Positions 28,666 through 40,841 of a stretch of 62,091 nucleotides of DNA are shown one piece after another. How positions within the stretch are numbered: position 1 is the stretch's first letter; each line of letters opens with the position of its first letter. The stretch is from an uncultured Helicobacter sp. (GTDB lineage: Bacteria; Campylobacterota; Campylobacteria; Campylobacterales; Helicobacteraceae), in assembly GCA_949287835.1 (NCBI GenBank), contig CASEHV010000031.1:1-62091 (forward strand), given 5' to 3'. A program made the translations under genes and the position numbers. The notes below the pieces were generated by a model. The model was not told the DNA's origin, made no database searches, and worked only from the letters and a program-made list of their open reading frames with translations.

Positions 28666-29598
28666 TCAAGCACCTTTCAAAAAAGATTCTATATTTTTCA
28701 CTACCAGCGATATTAGCCTCTCTTTTGTGTCATTATATGCCCATGCTATATGTGGCGTTATTAGAATTTTATCTTTAATTTTTTCATTAAGCAGTGGGTG
28801 ATTTGGAATCATAGGTTCTTTTTCTAGCACGTCCGCACCAAAGTATATTTCTCGTCTTAAAAGTTCATCTGCTAAATCATTCTCATTTACAATCCCACCT
28901 CTGCCTAGATTTAGCAATATTGCCTTTTCCTTTATGAGTGCTAATTGCTTTTTTGTAATGAGATTGTAGGTCTTGTCATTTAGCGGAGCATGGATTGAGA
29001 TTATGTCGCTAGTTTTTAGCAGTTCCTCAAGGCTCTTATGTTCTATATTATTTTGTGTATTATTGCCACTTGTGGAATGGTATGATACTTTTGCTCCAAA
29101 ACTCTGTGCTATGGTGCTTACCTGTTTTCCTATGCTACCTAGTCCGATGATTCCCCATTTTTTTTCATACAAATCATATAGCTCTAAATCTAAATGACAG
29201 AAAATCTCACTTTTCACCCACCCTCCATTGCTTACATAGTCGCTATAATATTTAAGTCTGCCTAGCAGTGCAAGGGCTAACATAAATGTGTGCTGTGCTA
29301 CTGCGAATGTAGAGTATCCCGCTACATTTTTGACTTCTATATTATGCTTTTTGGCAGCCTCTAGGTCTATGTTGTTTGTGCCTGTGGCAGTAATGCAGAT
29401 GAGTTTTAATTTTGGTAGAGATTCTATACATTTAGAATCTATCACTACTTTATTTGTAATGATGATTTCAGCATCTTGGCATCGTTGCACGACTTGGTCT
29501 GTTTTGCTTGTTTTGTATGTTACAAATTCCCCAAACTTTTCAAACACACTAGAATCAAAATTTCCTAATGTCATAGAATCTAACATAACTATTTTCAT
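28666..29598 (-). CDS. D-2-hydroxyacid dehydrogenase
   Basis: NAD-dependent reductase of 2-keto acids, 310 residues, closest in form to glycerate dehydrogenase/hydroxypyruvate reductase. NAD fold GIIGLGSIGKQV (about 149-160). The catalytic triad is visible as Arg in LNLGRGGIV, Glu in DVLEKEP and His in TPHIAWAY. Exact substrate (hydroxypyruvate, glyoxylate or pyruvate) is not determined. It stands alone. Confidence 0.88.
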   Translation of the reverse strand: MKIVMLDSMTLGNFDSSVFEKFGEFVTYKTSKTDQVVQRCQDAEIIITNKVVIDSKCIESLPKLKLICITATGTNNIDLEAAKKHNIEVKNVAGYSTFAVAQHTFMLALALLGRLKYYSDYVSNGGWVKSEIFCHLDLELYDLYEKKWGIIGLGSIGKQVSTIAQSFGAKVSYHSTSGNNTQNNIEHKSLEELLKTSDIISIHAPLNDKTYNLITKKQLALIKEKAILLNLGRGGIVNENDLADELLRREIYFGADVLEKEPMIPNHPLLNEKIKDKILITPHIAWAYNDTKERLISLVVKNIESFLKGA

Positions 29599-29698
29599 AT
29601 CCTATCCTTATCTAATTTCTCGCATAAATAGATTGTAACAGAATCTATTTGTAAAATTCCATTTATGGATAGTAGAATCGATAAAAAGAGAGTATTTT

Positions 29699-29881
29699 GT
29701 GAAAAAATTACTAATTTTAATTCTATCGCTACTGCTTATCGTGGTATCTATCGCCTTGCTAATTTCTAGCAAGAAAAAGACCATTGTGTATTCACCTCAA
29801 ACCGTGCGGGGACAAGCGTATTTTAAATTATTCTCAAAATACTATATACATGATTTCATACCAGATTTTTATAGAAAGTAA
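29699..29881 (+). CDS. Small single-pass membrane protein, hypothetical
   Basis: 60-residue frame starting at GTG with AAGAGAG upstream. The N-terminus (about 3-24) is a strongly hydrophobic segment, followed by KKK and a short polar tail. It could be a membrane-anchored peptide, or spurious. The gene across the downstream boundary is on the opposite strand. Confidence 0.4.
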   Translation: MKKLLILILSLLLIVVSIALLISSKKKTIVYSPQTVRGQAYFKLFSKYYIHDFIPDFYRK

Positions 29882-29946
29882 TTTTAGGGATTTCATGAAA
29901 ATATGTTGTTCCCCCTCTAGTTTTTTGTGGAAATTTAGGACATGCC

Positions 29947-31308
29947 TTACAAAAACTCCCCACCTACGCCCATATCTTCACTATCTTTATTGCCACTTTG
30001 CATGGTTTTATCTGTGTTTGAATCTTTGTTGTCATCGGTAGAATCTACTTTTTCATTATTATTTTTAGAATCTGTATTCTTATCCTCATCATTAGGAGTT
30101 TTTTCGTTATTATCCTCATAGCTCTCTTGTGTAGTTGATGTGTTATCTAAAGAGTCATTATCTCTATTTTCATTTTGCATTACCTCATCTGCCGTATTTT
30201 GCTTATCAATCTCTTCTTCTTTGATAGGCAAAAGAGGCTTATTATTAGCAAAATATTCTATATTGTAATTTGTATTTAGATAATCTACCCATTCTACCAA
30301 TCCGCTATTTACTAGCATAATGAAATCACTCATAGAATCAACTCTGCTTTCTCCCTTTGGAGATATTTTTATTTGGAAGTTTGGCGTGTTTTCTATGATT
30401 ACAGAATTAACATTACTAAGCATGGTGGATAAATGATATTTTGTTGCCTCATTAGTTTTTGCGGCAAGTATTGCTACATGCCCTAGTGCGTTTAGTGTTT
30501 TTATGGTGTTTATTATGGTTTCTCTTTGCTGATTTGACAGAGATTCTTTAGATTGTAGATATTCTTTTAACTCTTTTTTGGAATCCATGCTAATGTTTAT
30601 ATGTTTTATGACATGAGATATATTATCTGTGCTTAGAGATTCTGTGCTTACATTTGCTATGGCACTAATAATCTCATACACAGCTCCTAGCACATGCGGA
30701 TTCTTAATGTCTGCACTAAGCATATTCTCAAAATCCACATTAATATTATAAATCTCAGATGATAGTGTGCAGTTGCTATCTATCAATACATCACGTATTG
30801 AATCTTTACTATCATCATATTCGTATTCCTGTTTGCAGCTTATTTTGGTTGGTAGTATTTCACTAAAACTAGCTAACATATCTTTTAGGGGGACAAATTG
30901 CAACTCCTTTGGCAGAAGTGCAAGTATTTTTGCCTCATCTTTTGAATTGCTATCAGTGTAGTCTATTTTTGTATCTACCTTGAATGTTACATGTTTTTTA
31001 TTTGACATGCCACTCATCTCTAATGCTACATCGTTAAATTTTATATTCCTTATGCCATTTAGCTTAAATGTAACATTGCTAGACTTACATGTGTAGCTAA
31101 TGATACCACTACATTCAAATGGCTCATATCTCATTTTGTCTATGATTCCATCGCTTACCTCTATATTATCCGCAAGTGAGGCAAACATCTCATTTAGCCC
31201 TTTCTCTACCTCATAATTAGTCTTTTTGGATAGGAAAAACAATATTATACCAAGCGCTATTATAGCTATGCCACCAATAATTACTATGATACGTAAAGGT
31301 CTATTCAA
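29947..31308 (-). CDS. Membrane-anchored protein with acidic low-complexity tail, function unknown
   Basis: 453 residues. One N-terminal hydrophobic helix (about 6-26, IIVIIGGIAIIALGIILFF) would anchor it with the bulk in the periplasm. The middle (30-350) contains four cysteines in two pairs (FECSGIISYTCKS; SCKQE...SNCTL), which could form disulfides. Residues about 365-453 are low-complexity and rich in Asp, Asn, Glu, Ser and Lys, ending MGVGGEFL. I recognise no domain. It starts at TTG with AAGGAG at good spacing. It lies upstream of and divergent from nrdB. Confidence 0.75.
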   Translation of the reverse strand: MNRPLRIIVIIGGIAIIALGIILFFLSKKTNYEVEKGLNEMFASLADNIEVSDGIIDKMRYEPFECSGIISYTCKSSNVTFKLNGIRNIKFNDVALEMSGMSNKKHVTFKVDTKIDYTDSNSKDEAKILALLPKELQFVPLKDMLASFSEILPTKISCKQEYEYDDSKDSIRDVLIDSNCTLSSEIYNINVDFENMLSADIKNPHVLGAVYEIISAIANVSTESLSTDNISHVIKHINISMDSKKELKEYLQSKESLSNQQRETIINTIKTLNALGHVAILAAKTNEATKYHLSTMLSNVNSVIIENTPNFQIKISPKGESRVDSMSDFIMLVNSGLVEWVDYLNTNYNIEYFANNKPLLPIKEEEIDKQNTADEVMQNENRDNDSLDNTSTTQESYEDNNEKTPNDEDKNTDSKNNNEKVDSTDDNKDSNTDKTMQSGNKDSEDMGVGGEFL

Positions 31309-31437
31309 GCTTACTCCTTAGCTTTATATTTTAGACATAAGATTTTAGCATAATATTATTTGCCTAGAAATTTTTTAAAACGTAGAGAGTTATATTGTGT
31401 TAAAATTCAAAATTGTTTTAACTAAGAGGGAATGTCA

Positions 31438-32463
31438 ATGCAACGAAAAAAAATCTATAACCCAGAATCACGTGAGAGCGTTAGTGAGCGTTCCATATTT
31501 GGGGGTAATCCTACCTCCATTTTTGAATTAAATAAAATCAAATATCAATGGGCATTTCGAACATGGAAAATCATGCTTTCTAACACATGGTTCCCAGAGG
31601 AAGTAAATATGAGTGCTGATAAACGCGATTATCAGATGCTAACTCTGCAAGAAAAACTAGGTTATGACAGGGCATTGGCACAACTAATCTTTATGGATTC
31701 TCTTCAGACAAATAATCTCATTGACAATATCAATCCCTACATTACCTGCCCTGAGATTAATCTCTTGCTAGTTAGGCAGGCTTATGAGGAGTCGCTGCAT
31801 GCCCAAAGCTATGCGGTCATGGTAGATTCCATATCTGCAAACACAGATGAGATATATGAGATGTGGCGCAAGGATATGAAGCTAAAAAGTAAAAATGACT
31901 ATATAGCAAAGGTCTATATGGACTTAGGAGAGAATCCAAATGAGATAAATCTGCTAAAAGCTATGTTTGCCAATCAAATCCTAGAGGGAATCTACTTTTA
32001 TAGCGGCTTTGCATATTTCTACACCCTTGCTAGAAGCGGTCGTATGCTAAACTCTGCACAGATGATTCGCTTTATACAACGAGATGAGGTTACACATTTA
32101 CTAATCTTTCAAAATATGATTCTAACCCTGCAGAAAGAACGTCCCGATTTATTCACAAATTCCCTTATAGACGAGGTTATAGAGATGTTTCGCTCTGCGG
32201 TGGATTTGGAATCTAGCTGGGGGGAATACATCACGCAAGGGCAGATTCTAGGTCTCACTACGCAAATCATTCGCGACTATATCGAGTATCTAGCAGACAA
32301 AAGGCTAGGGGCAGTCAAGCTGCCAAAACTATATAATAAAAACAATCCTATAAAATGGGTAGAGAATTATGAGGATTTCAATACCCAAAGGACGAATTTC
32401 TTTGAAGCAAAGGTAACCAACTACACAAAAGGAGGCTTGGTGTTTAATGACGAGAACTTTTAA
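31438..32463 (+). CDS. nrdB: Ribonucleotide reductase small subunit (class Ia)
   Basis: Holds the di-iron tyrosyl radical used by NrdA to reduce ribonucleotides. Ligand pattern: Asp87, E118-x2-H121 (EESLH), a Glu in LEGIYFY and E-x2-H in RDEVTHL. The radical Tyr is Tyr125, four residues after His121. Length 341 is normal. I chose the ATG at 31438, which has GAGGG 7 bp upstream; the ATG at 31432 is too close. The next gene overlaps the 3' end by 17 bp. nrdA is elsewhere. Confidence 0.93.
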   Translation: MQRKKIYNPESRESVSERSIFGGNPTSIFELNKIKYQWAFRTWKIMLSNTWFPEEVNMSADKRDYQMLTLQEKLGYDRALAQLIFMDSLQTNNLIDNINPYITCPEINLLLVRQAYEESLHAQSYAVMVDSISANTDEIYEMWRKDMKLKSKNDYIAKVYMDLGENPNEINLLKAMFANQILEGIYFYSGFAYFYTLARSGRMLNSAQMIRFIQRDEVTHLLIFQNMILTLQKERPDLFTNSLIDEVIEMFRSAVDLESSWGEYITQGQILGLTTQIIRDYIEYLADKRLGAVKLPKLYNKNNPIKWVENYEDFNTQRTNFFEAKVTNYTKGGLVFNDENF

Positions 32464-33208
32464 TTTTTATAGCCTTCAGTTGAAAATAAAGGCTACATGG
32501 AGCGAGAATTTAGAAAAGTTAGAATCTCTTGTGAGAGAATGTGAAGATAACTCCTTTATTCTTGCAAGTGAGGTTTTCCTAACAGGTTTTGCATATCAGA
32601 GAATGCAGGAGGCAAGTGATTTTGGCAAAATAGCCACAAGCAAACTACAAGAGTTAAGCGTGAATAAAACCATAGGAATCACAATGATAGAAAAAGAGGG
32701 GCAAGGCTATGTCAATCGTTTTAAGCTCTTCTCAAAGGGTCGCATTATTCATACGCAAAGTAAAGTAAAGCTTTTCCCGCTAGGGCAGGAGCATCTGCAT
32801 TTTAAGGCGGGGAAAATCGAGGATATAAAGCCTTTCATGGTAGATGATGTAAAGTGTGGAATCCTAAACTGCTTTGAGATTAGATTCCCAAGTCTTTGGG
32901 AGAGGCTAAGGGGGGCTAGTGTCATCTTTATACCTGTGGCATGGGGTAAGAGTAGAAAGGTACATTTACAGACGCTAACGCGCGCCATTGCCATTGCTAA
33001 TCAATGCTTTGTGATAGTTAGCTCATGTGCGGGAAGTGTCTATGCTAGGGGGAGCTGTATCGTAACGCCTTATGGCACGGTCTATAAAAATGATAGCAAG
33101 GAAATCATCAAAGCGGAGGTAAATCTAGGCGAGGCAGATAAAATGCGAAGCCACATTGATACAGGCATTCCTCAAAGCATTGCAACAGAATCTAGGGGCA
33201 GAGTGTAA
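32447..33208 (+). CDS. Carbon-nitrogen hydrolase (nitrilase superfamily)
   Basis: 253-residue amidohydrolase with the full Glu-Lys-Cys triad: Glu42 ([10 protein letters not shown]), Lys108 (SKVKLFPLG) and Cys142 ([10 protein letters not shown]). It hydrolyses an amide or nitrile C-N bond. The substrate is unassigned; family members include omega-amidases and carbamoylputrescine hydrolases. Translationally coupled to nrdB (17-bp overlap) and to pcm (one shared base). Confidence 0.88.
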   Translation: MTRTFNFYSLQLKIKATWSENLEKLESLVRECEDNSFILASEVFLTGFAYQRMQEASDFGKIATSKLQELSVNKTIGITMIEKEGQGYVNRFKLFSKGRIIHTQSKVKLFPLGQEHLHFKAGKIEDIKPFMVDDVKCGILNCFEIRFPSLWERLRGASVIFIPVAWGKSRKVHLQTLTRAIAIANQCFVIVSSCAGSVYARGSCIVTPYGTVYKNDSKEIIKAEVNLGEADKMRSHIDTGIPQSIATESRGRV

Positions 33209-33864
33209 TGCAGCTACATGAGATAAAAAATGCTCAGATGCTAAAGGAGCTAGAGGGTCGCTTTGATAATAGAATCATTAATGCCATGCTAAAGACGGAT
33301 AGAGAAATATTTGTGCCAGAATCTCTAAAACACTCTGCCTATAGTCTAACCGCCCTGCCTATGAGTAATGCGCAGTGGATTAGCTCTCCGCTTACGGTGG
33401 CAAAGATGACTTCATATATTATGTCTTATGATTTGGGAAGTGCAGTTAGCGAGGCAGATTCTGTGCTAGAGATTGGTCTTGGCAGTGGGTATCAAGCGGT
33501 GGTATTGTCGCATTTGATACGGCGGGTATTTAGCATAGAGAGGATTGAGTCGCTATGGCTTGAGGCTAGGGATAGGATTGCTAGATTGCAGATTATGAAT
33601 GTCAATATTAAGCTAGATGATGGCATGAATGGTTGGCAATCTTACGCGCCTTACGATAGAATCCTACTTTCTGCCTGTGCTAATAGTATTAGTGATATTT
33701 TAGTCTCACAGCTATCAAATAGAGGCGTTTTAGTCGCGCCCATATATAGAAATGACAGACAAATCATTGCTAGATTCATAAAGAATAATGGAATCTTAGG
33801 CAAACCAGAGATTTTAGAGGAATGCGAGTTTGTGCCTATTTTGCAGGGTGTGGAGAGAGTTTAA
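33208..33864 (+). CDS. pcm: Protein-L-isoaspartate O-methyltransferase
   Basis: Repairs isoaspartyl residues in aged proteins by SAM-dependent methylation. The N-terminal region DREIFVPESL...AYSLTALPMSNAQWISSP matches the family substrate-binding start (usually D-R-x-x-F-V ... Q-x-I-S-x-P). The SAM motif I is VLEIGLGSGYQAVVLSHL (about 86-103). 218 residues is normal length. It sits between the amidohydrolase and ligA in one operon. Confidence 0.88.
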   Translation: MQLHEIKNAQMLKELEGRFDNRIINAMLKTDREIFVPESLKHSAYSLTALPMSNAQWISSPLTVAKMTSYIMSYDLGSAVSEADSVLEIGLGSGYQAVVLSHLIRRVFSIERIESLWLEARDRIARLQIMNVNIKLDDGMNGWQSYAPYDRILLSACANSISDILVSQLSNRGVLVAPIYRNDRQIIARFIKNNGILGKPEILEECEFVPILQGVERV

Positions 33865-35883
<2,019 letters not shown>

Positions 35884-36336
35884 TCGCGTTTTAAGATTTT
35901 GTCTTTATTTTAAATACTAAAAATAAAAGTTCTTTTTAGAGTTTAAAAAGACAAATATATGTTGCATTGATAGTAAATATAGAATAATATCGTGGTAGTG
36001 ATAGATTCTAGTGGAATTTAAGGTTTATGTGCTTGTGTTATTCTTAACGAATGTAAAAAACCTAGATTCTTTTTACCAAAGACTTAGAATGATCACCTAC
36101 TTCATATTGAGGTGTGTTCTAAATAACTTTAGATTCTGTAAAAAAATATTCTCTATATAGAGAATATTCGACTTCATCTCAGAATGACGAAAATTTACAG
36201 AATGTCATTCTTCACATGCGTTAAGAATGACATAGGAAATCTAGATTCTCATTTTTTACATTATGGAATACCAAAAACATCACATTGCAATAATGCATAC
36301 CTGATAGTAAGTTTTAATGTTGCAATCACCAAAAAA
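35884..36336. other. 453-bp intergenic region with hairpins
   Basis: Between convergent ligA and the thioredoxin-fold gene. It contains a 24-bp perfect palindrome (36145-36168), an AGAATGAC fragment of the ATTCT hairpin subfamily (36181-36188), and a 9-bp inverted repeat GTCATTCTT/AAGAATGAC (36204-36231). No gene was found. Confidence 0.6.
36145..36168. repeat. 24-bp perfect palindrome
   Basis: The half site is AATATTCTCTAT followed by its exact reverse complement. It could form a cruciform or RNA hairpin acting as a terminator between convergent genes. It lies beside degenerate hairpin-family copies. Confidence 0.85.
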
Positions 36337-37050
36337 CTATCTCCCTATGATATAAGGTACACCATTTACTCCAGCACCAATTACCAATGAAGTCATTTCA
36401 TTAGATAATTTTGCATTAGATTTTGTGGGTTTATAGTCTGCTTCAAATACCTTTTTTAATAACGCTATTTTCTGCTCTCTGCTTTTAGCATTTGGTAGTT
36501 CTGCATAATACCCAGCTGCTCTTTCCTGCGCTCTCTGCCCTAAGATCCCCACTATTAGAATCTCTACATTTGCATTTTTTAGATAATCATCTATATGCTT
36601 CACTTCCTGCAAACAATAAGGACAGGTGGTATCAAGCACCATGTGTATTACTCTCTTAGTATTAGAGCTTGAGGAAATCTTTAATATGGAATCTGGATTC
36701 TTGCTAAAAATAGACAGGACATTTTTATCATTCATGTCTTTATTATATTTACTCACGCTTTGTATAGCAGTTTTAAGCGAATTGCTATTTGTGCTACTAG
36801 ATATTCCGTCTGTTATAGGCACTATATAGCTACCATCTTTACTAGCTAGTAGAGACAGTCTCTCGCCGCTAGGTGATTCCACGACAACAAATACCGCATC
36901 ACGCAATGGCTCAGAATTACTGCTAATAACCTTAAAATCCAAATTCGTCCTATCTTTTAATATGCTCTGTATATTACTTTGTATATCGTTATTAGCAAAT
37001 GAACAAGAAGCAATCAATGCAGATAAAAAAACGCTTTTTAATATTCTCAT
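36337..37050 (-). CDS. DsbC/DsbG-like thioredoxin-fold protein, possibly C-terminally truncated
   Basis: Exported thiol-disulfide protein of about 237 residues. An N-terminal signal includes IASC, which could also be a lipobox. A dimerisation-like N-domain (about 20-110) is followed by a thioredoxin fold with VLDTTCPYCLQEV (CPYC active site) and the cis-Pro loop VNGVPYIIGR. It ends right there at a TAG, lacking the final strand and helix that normally follow cis-Pro. The frame stays open for 18 more codons after the stop (FFGDCNIKTYYQ...). A premature stop is therefore possible. Start chosen at the ATG at 37050, with GAGG upstream. Confidence 0.75.
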   Translation of the reverse strand: MRILKSVFLSALIASCSFANNDIQSNIQSILKDRTNLDFKVISSNSEPLRDAVFVVVESPSGERLSLLASKDGSYIVPITDGISSSTNSNSLKTAIQSVSKYNKDMNDKNVLSIFSKNPDSILKISSSSNTKRVIHMVLDTTCPYCLQEVKHIDDYLKNANVEILIVGILGQRAQERAAGYYAELPNAKSREQKIALLKKVFEADYKPTKSNAKLSNEMTSLVIGAGVNGVPYIIGR

Positions 37051-37107
37051 AACAATCCTCAAATAAACAAATTAACCACATTATAATACATAAGAAGAAA
37101 TTATTAG

Positions 37108-38220
37108 CTACTCAAAATATCTCATAATCGTATATCCTCCCTCTTTTAAATATCTATCTTTTTGCATTAGCTTAATATCACTTTGCATCATATCTTTTAC
37201 TAATTCTTTAAGGTTATATTTTGGTTTCCAGCCCAAGATTCTCTGTGCCTTGCTAGAATCTCCTAGCAATAAATCCACCTCTGTGGGTCTAAAATATCTC
37301 GCATCTACTGCCACGACTTCCCTGCCTATTGGAATCTGATATTCTCCCTCGCATTTTGTAACAACGCCAACCTCATCTATGCCACTACCTCTAAACTCCA
37401 CGCTAATGCCTAGCTCCGCAAAGCTTAGACTCACGAACTCCCGCACCTCTGTGGTAATACCTGTGGCAATGACGAAGTCCTCCGCTTTATCCTGCTGGAG
37501 TATGAGATACATAGCCTCGATGTAATCCTTTGCATGTCCCCAGTCTCTTTTGGCTGATAGATTCCCAAGATATAGCTTATCCTGCAGTCCTAGTGCAATT
37601 TTGCTAACGCCTCGCGTAATCTTTCGCGTAACAAATGTTTCGCCGCGAATGGGACTTTCATGATTAAACAAAATGCCGTTACTAGCAAATATATTATATG
37701 CCTCTCTATAATTAACCGTTATCCAATAGGCATACAGCTTTGCACACGCATAAGGGGAGCGGGGGTAGAATGGCGTGCTTTCATTTTGAGGGACTGCCTG
37801 CACTAAACCATAAAGCTCGCTTGTAGAGGCTTGATAAATCCTGCTCTTACTCTCTAGCCCTAAGATTCGAATAGCCTCTAGGAGTCTAAGAGTGCCTATG
37901 CCATCGGCATTTGCGGTATACTCTGGCGTCTCAAAGCTGACATGCACATGACTCATTGCCGCTAGATTATAGACTTCATCGGGTCTTACTTCCTGCATGA
38001 TTCTAATGAGATTTGTAGAATCTGTTAAATCCCCATAGTGAAGCTTGAATCTCACATCGCTAGAGTGCGGGTCCTGATATAAATGGTCGATTCTATCGGT
38101 ATTAAATAGCGATGCCCTACGCTTGATTCCATGCACCATATAGCCCTTTGCTAGTAAAAACTCGGCTAAATATGCACCATCTTGTCCCGTTATACCTGTG
38201 ATTAATGCGGTTTTACTCAT
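37108..38220 (-). CDS. gmd: GDP-mannose 4,6-dehydratase
   Basis: First step from GDP-mannose toward GDP-fucose or GDP-rhamnose for surface polysaccharide. 370 residues. NADP motif [15 protein letters not shown] (about 8-22), then [21 protein letters not shown] (catalytic Thr/Ser and Glu), Y-x3-K in [12 protein letters not shown], and [22 protein letters not shown] precedes the ATG. The GDP-fucose synthase gene is not adjacent. The phosphomannomutase at 56.8 kb could supply its precursor pathway. Confidence 0.95.
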   Translation of the reverse strand: MSKTALITGITGQDGAYLAEFLLAKGYMVHGIKRRASLFNTDRIDHLYQDPHSSDVRFKLHYGDLTDSTNLIRIMQEVRPDEVYNLAAMSHVHVSFETPEYTANADGIGTLRLLEAIRILGLESKSRIYQASTSELYGLVQAVPQNESTPFYPRSPYACAKLYAYWITVNYREAYNIFASNGILFNHESPIRGETFVTRKITRGVSKIALGLQDKLYLGNLSAKRDWGHAKDYIEAMYLILQQDKAEDFVIATGITTEVREFVSLSFAELGISVEFRGSGIDEVGVVTKCEGEYQIPIGREVVAVDARYFRPTEVDLLLGDSSKAQRILGWKPKYNLKELVKDMMQSDIKLMQKDRYLKEGGYTIMRYFE

Positions 38221-38239
38221 ATTTTCTCCTAAAATTAAA

Positions 38240-38716
38240 TCATGATTTTACTTTGTTTTTTGTGGTTAGAATCTGCAATGCAAACAATGCTATTCCGCAG
38301 TCAATGATAACATCTGCTAGATTAAAGATAGGAAAATCAAAGCCGTAATGCCAATATATATAATCCACAACACCGCCATACACGAATCTATCGCATATAT
38401 TTGAGATTCCACCGCCTAGCATCATCGCAAAAGGCAGATAATGTTTTTTAAAGAAGCTTTTTTGCATATATACAATGATAAATACAATTACAACAAGTGC
38501 TACTTGTATAAACTTTAGCCATTCACCAAGAAAAGTCAAAAATGAAAAAGCCACGCCGGTATTAAACACGAGCGCTATTGATATAACAGGCAAATCATAT
38601 ATCATCACAAAATCATTGAGACTTTGAGGTTTTGCAATATCTACAATGTAGTATTTGATGGTTTGGTCTATTGCGAAAACGGCAAAAAATACTAAAATGC
38701 AGATGACATTTCTCAT
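38240..38716 (-). CDS. lspA: Lipoprotein signal peptidase
   Basis: Cleaves prolipoproteins after lipidation. 158 residues with four hydrophobic helices. Conserved parts are [42 protein letters not shown] (first catalytic Asp) and [14 protein letters not shown] (second catalytic Asp). Transcribed ahead of gmd with a 19-bp gap. Confidence 0.93.
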   Translation of the reverse strand: MRNVICILVFFAVFAIDQTIKYYIVDIAKPQSLNDFVMIYDLPVISIALVFNTGVAFSFLTFLGEWLKFIQVALVVIVFIIVYMQKSFFKKHYLPFAMMLGGGISNICDRFVYGGVVDYIYWHYGFDFPIFNLADVIIDCGIALFALQILTTKNKVKS

Positions 38717-38811
38717 TGCTAACCTTGCTTAATATTAAGAGGTATATTCTACAATAAAAAATTGAATGATAAATTAGCTAGAATCATCATAAAAGTTTAT
38801 GGAATAAAATC

Positions 38812-39447
38812 ATGAATGTAACTCTACTTTTTAACACCCCTCTTGAAGTTTGCATTAGAGCCATTAGGACTTGCTGGGATTCCTTTCACAAAAGCGATAA
38901 CTGCGGTAGTGTGGATATGGAGCTAGTTTATAGGGTTGGTAATAAAAATAAGCATAAATCTGTATTAGAGCATTTGGTATATAGCTTTGAGATTGTAGAT
39001 ATTTCTAGGGCATGTTTGCAGGAGTTAGCAAGGCATAGAATGGCATCTCTTAGCGTAAAAAGCACAAGATATACTCTAAAAGAGTTAAGAAAAGAGGATA
39101 GTTTCCTGCCACTTAATAATGAGAATATAAAAAGGGCAGAAAAATATCTAGTGTTAAATAAACAAAGTGAATTAGTAGATAGTGCAAGTATTAATACTTT
39201 AGAATCTCTAAGGATAGCACTACATAGTGGCATAGGAAATGATATAGCAAAATACTGTCTGCCAGAATCCTATAAAACACAGCTTGTCTATACGATAAAT
39301 GCAAGAAGTCTGCAAAATTTCTTAGAATTAAGAAGTAGTAAAAATGCACTTCATGAGATAAGAGTGTTAGCATTTAAGCTATTTGACGCACTGCCAGATT
39401 CTCATAAATATCTTTTCTCAGATTTCATTTCTCCTAGCTCCCTATAA
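38812..39447 (+). CDS. thyX: FAD-dependent thymidylate synthase
   Basis: Makes dTMP from dUMP with reduced FAD and methylene-tetrahydrofolate. The signature R-H-R-x7-S-x-R is intact (RHRMASLSVKSTR, residues 74-86). Other conserved parts are HKSVLEHLVYSFEI and INARSLQNFLELRSS. 211 residues. The 3' end overlaps the convergent MATE gene by 46 bp, so antisense transcription of both ends is expected. Confidence 0.95.
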   Translation: MNVTLLFNTPLEVCIRAIRTCWDSFHKSDNCGSVDMELVYRVGNKNKHKSVLEHLVYSFEIVDISRACLQELARHRMASLSVKSTRYTLKELRKEDSFLPLNNENIKRAEKYLVLNKQSELVDSASINTLESLRIALHSGIGNDIAKYCLPESYKTQLVYTINARSLQNFLELRSSKNALHEIRVLAFKLFDALPDSHKYLFSDFISPSSL

Positions 39448-40841
39448 CTCCTACTTCTCTTCACCCACCAAAGCACTGCAATGCTAACACACAGGGCGCA
39501 AATCTGTGATAGCGGATAGGCAATATATGTCCCGATGAGACCATAGAAGCTAGAGACTATGGGTAGTAAAATGGCTATAAAAATAAATGTATAAGATATG
39601 GTTACCACAAATGAGGCAAATGCCCTTTGTAATGACTGCAGATACATCGCTACGATAAGATTAATACCTAAAAAGATAAAGCCAAAGAAGTAGATTCTAA
39701 TAGCCTCCGCACTCTGTGCTTTTAAACTCGCATCTTTTAAAAACATCATGGCAATATACTCATCAAAGATAAAAAACGCCGCATAAATAATAAGCGATAT
39801 GCACAACTCCACTTTGATATAGAATCTCAAAATATCTGCCAATCGCTTTTTATCCCTCATGCCATAATTAAAACTCGCAAGTGGCTGGATAGATTCTGCT
39901 AATGCTAAAAGAACTGTAAAGAAATTAAACCCCGCATAAAGCACAGAGCTATAAATGGCAAGTGCGTCCTCGCCGCCTATGCCTTTTAGCGTCTGATTGT
40001 ATAGCCACATGACTACTCCAACGCTAACTTCACTAGCGCCATAGGGCAGTCCTAGCTTCATTACCCTAGGGATTAAAGCAATATTAAACACAGATATAAA
40101 GCATAAATCGCCTTTTTTGTATAGAATCCTGCTAACCAAAAACCCAAGCGCAAGTCGCTTTAGAAATAAGATTCTAAAACGTGTAGGGATATAATGCCAC
40201 ATTAGCACAAGAGAGCCTACCGCATGTCCTAGCACGGTAGCATAAGCACTCCCAGCAATGCCTAACTCAAAGACAAATAAAAAGAGATAGTTAAAAATCA
40301 CATTTAAAATCGCACCAAGGAACATAGCCGACATGGCAAACTGCGGTCTTTTATCATTAATGACACAAATATCAAGTATGGGGTGTAGCATGATAGCTGA
40401 GATTCCAAGTGCGATACCCTCAAGATAATCTATTGCCATGACTTTGGCGTGAGGGGATAAATCCTTGACTAAAAACTGCAGGACAAACTCGCTATTGATA
40501 TAAAGCAATGCACCAATAAGCATCGTTAGAGGCAGCATAAAATATATCACACTGCTAAAAATTGCACGTGCTATATGCTTTTTCCCCTTAGCTAGATAAT
40601 ATCCAATAAGACTAGCACTCCCAAGACCAAATGTAAGAGAGCATGCCATCACCGCAGGAAAGATAGGCCACACCGCAACGATAGCCTTCATAGCATCATC
40701 ACCTAGCTTTTTATTGACAAATACGCCATCAACCGTGGAGTAACTCGCCATAGCAAGCATAGCAAGTAGCATAGGTGTAAAGAAATTTAAAAACAATTTT
40801 AAAATGCTATCTTTTGATAAATCTAGGTTGGTTTTTGTCAT
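39402..40841 (-). CDS. MATE-family efflux transporter
   Basis: Twelve-helix Na+ or H+ driven exporter of drugs or metabolites, 479 residues. Two MATE halves are seen: FFTPMLLAMLAMASYSTVDGVFV and LGSASLIGYYLAKG in the first, LPYGASEVSVGVVMWLYN and ESIQPLASFNYGMRD in the second. Last gene of a run in which its ATG overlaps the stop of the C-S lyase (ATGA), so coupled translation is likely. Substrate unknown. Confidence 0.92.
   Translation of the reverse strand: MTKTNLDLSKDSILKLFLNFFTPMLLAMLAMASYSTVDGVFVNKKLGDDAMKAIVAVWPIFPAVMACSLTFGLGSASLIGYYLAKGKKHIARAIFSSVIYFMLPLTMLIGALLYINSEFVLQFLVKDLSPHAKVMAIDYLEGIALGISAIMLHPILDICVINDKRPQFAMSAMFLGAILNVIFNYLFLFVFELGIAGSAYATVLGHAVGSLVLMWHYIPTRFRILFLKRLALGFLVSRILYKKGDLCFISVFNIALIPRVMKLGLPYGASEVSVGVVMWLYNQTLKGIGGEDALAIYSSVLYAGFNFFTVLLALAESIQPLASFNYGMRDKKRLADILRFYIKVELCISLIIYAAFFIFDEYIAMMFLKDASLKAQSAEAIRIYFFGFIFLGINLIVAMYLQSLQRAFASFVVTISYTFIFIAILLPIVSSFYGLIGTYIAYPLSQICALCVSIAVLWWVKRSRSYRELGEMKSEKRYL

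Noticed and set aside
29784-30041. 85-codon plus-strand frame overlapping the acidic-tail gene
   Set aside because: Opposite the low-complexity tail of a convincing minus-strand gene; no ribosome site.
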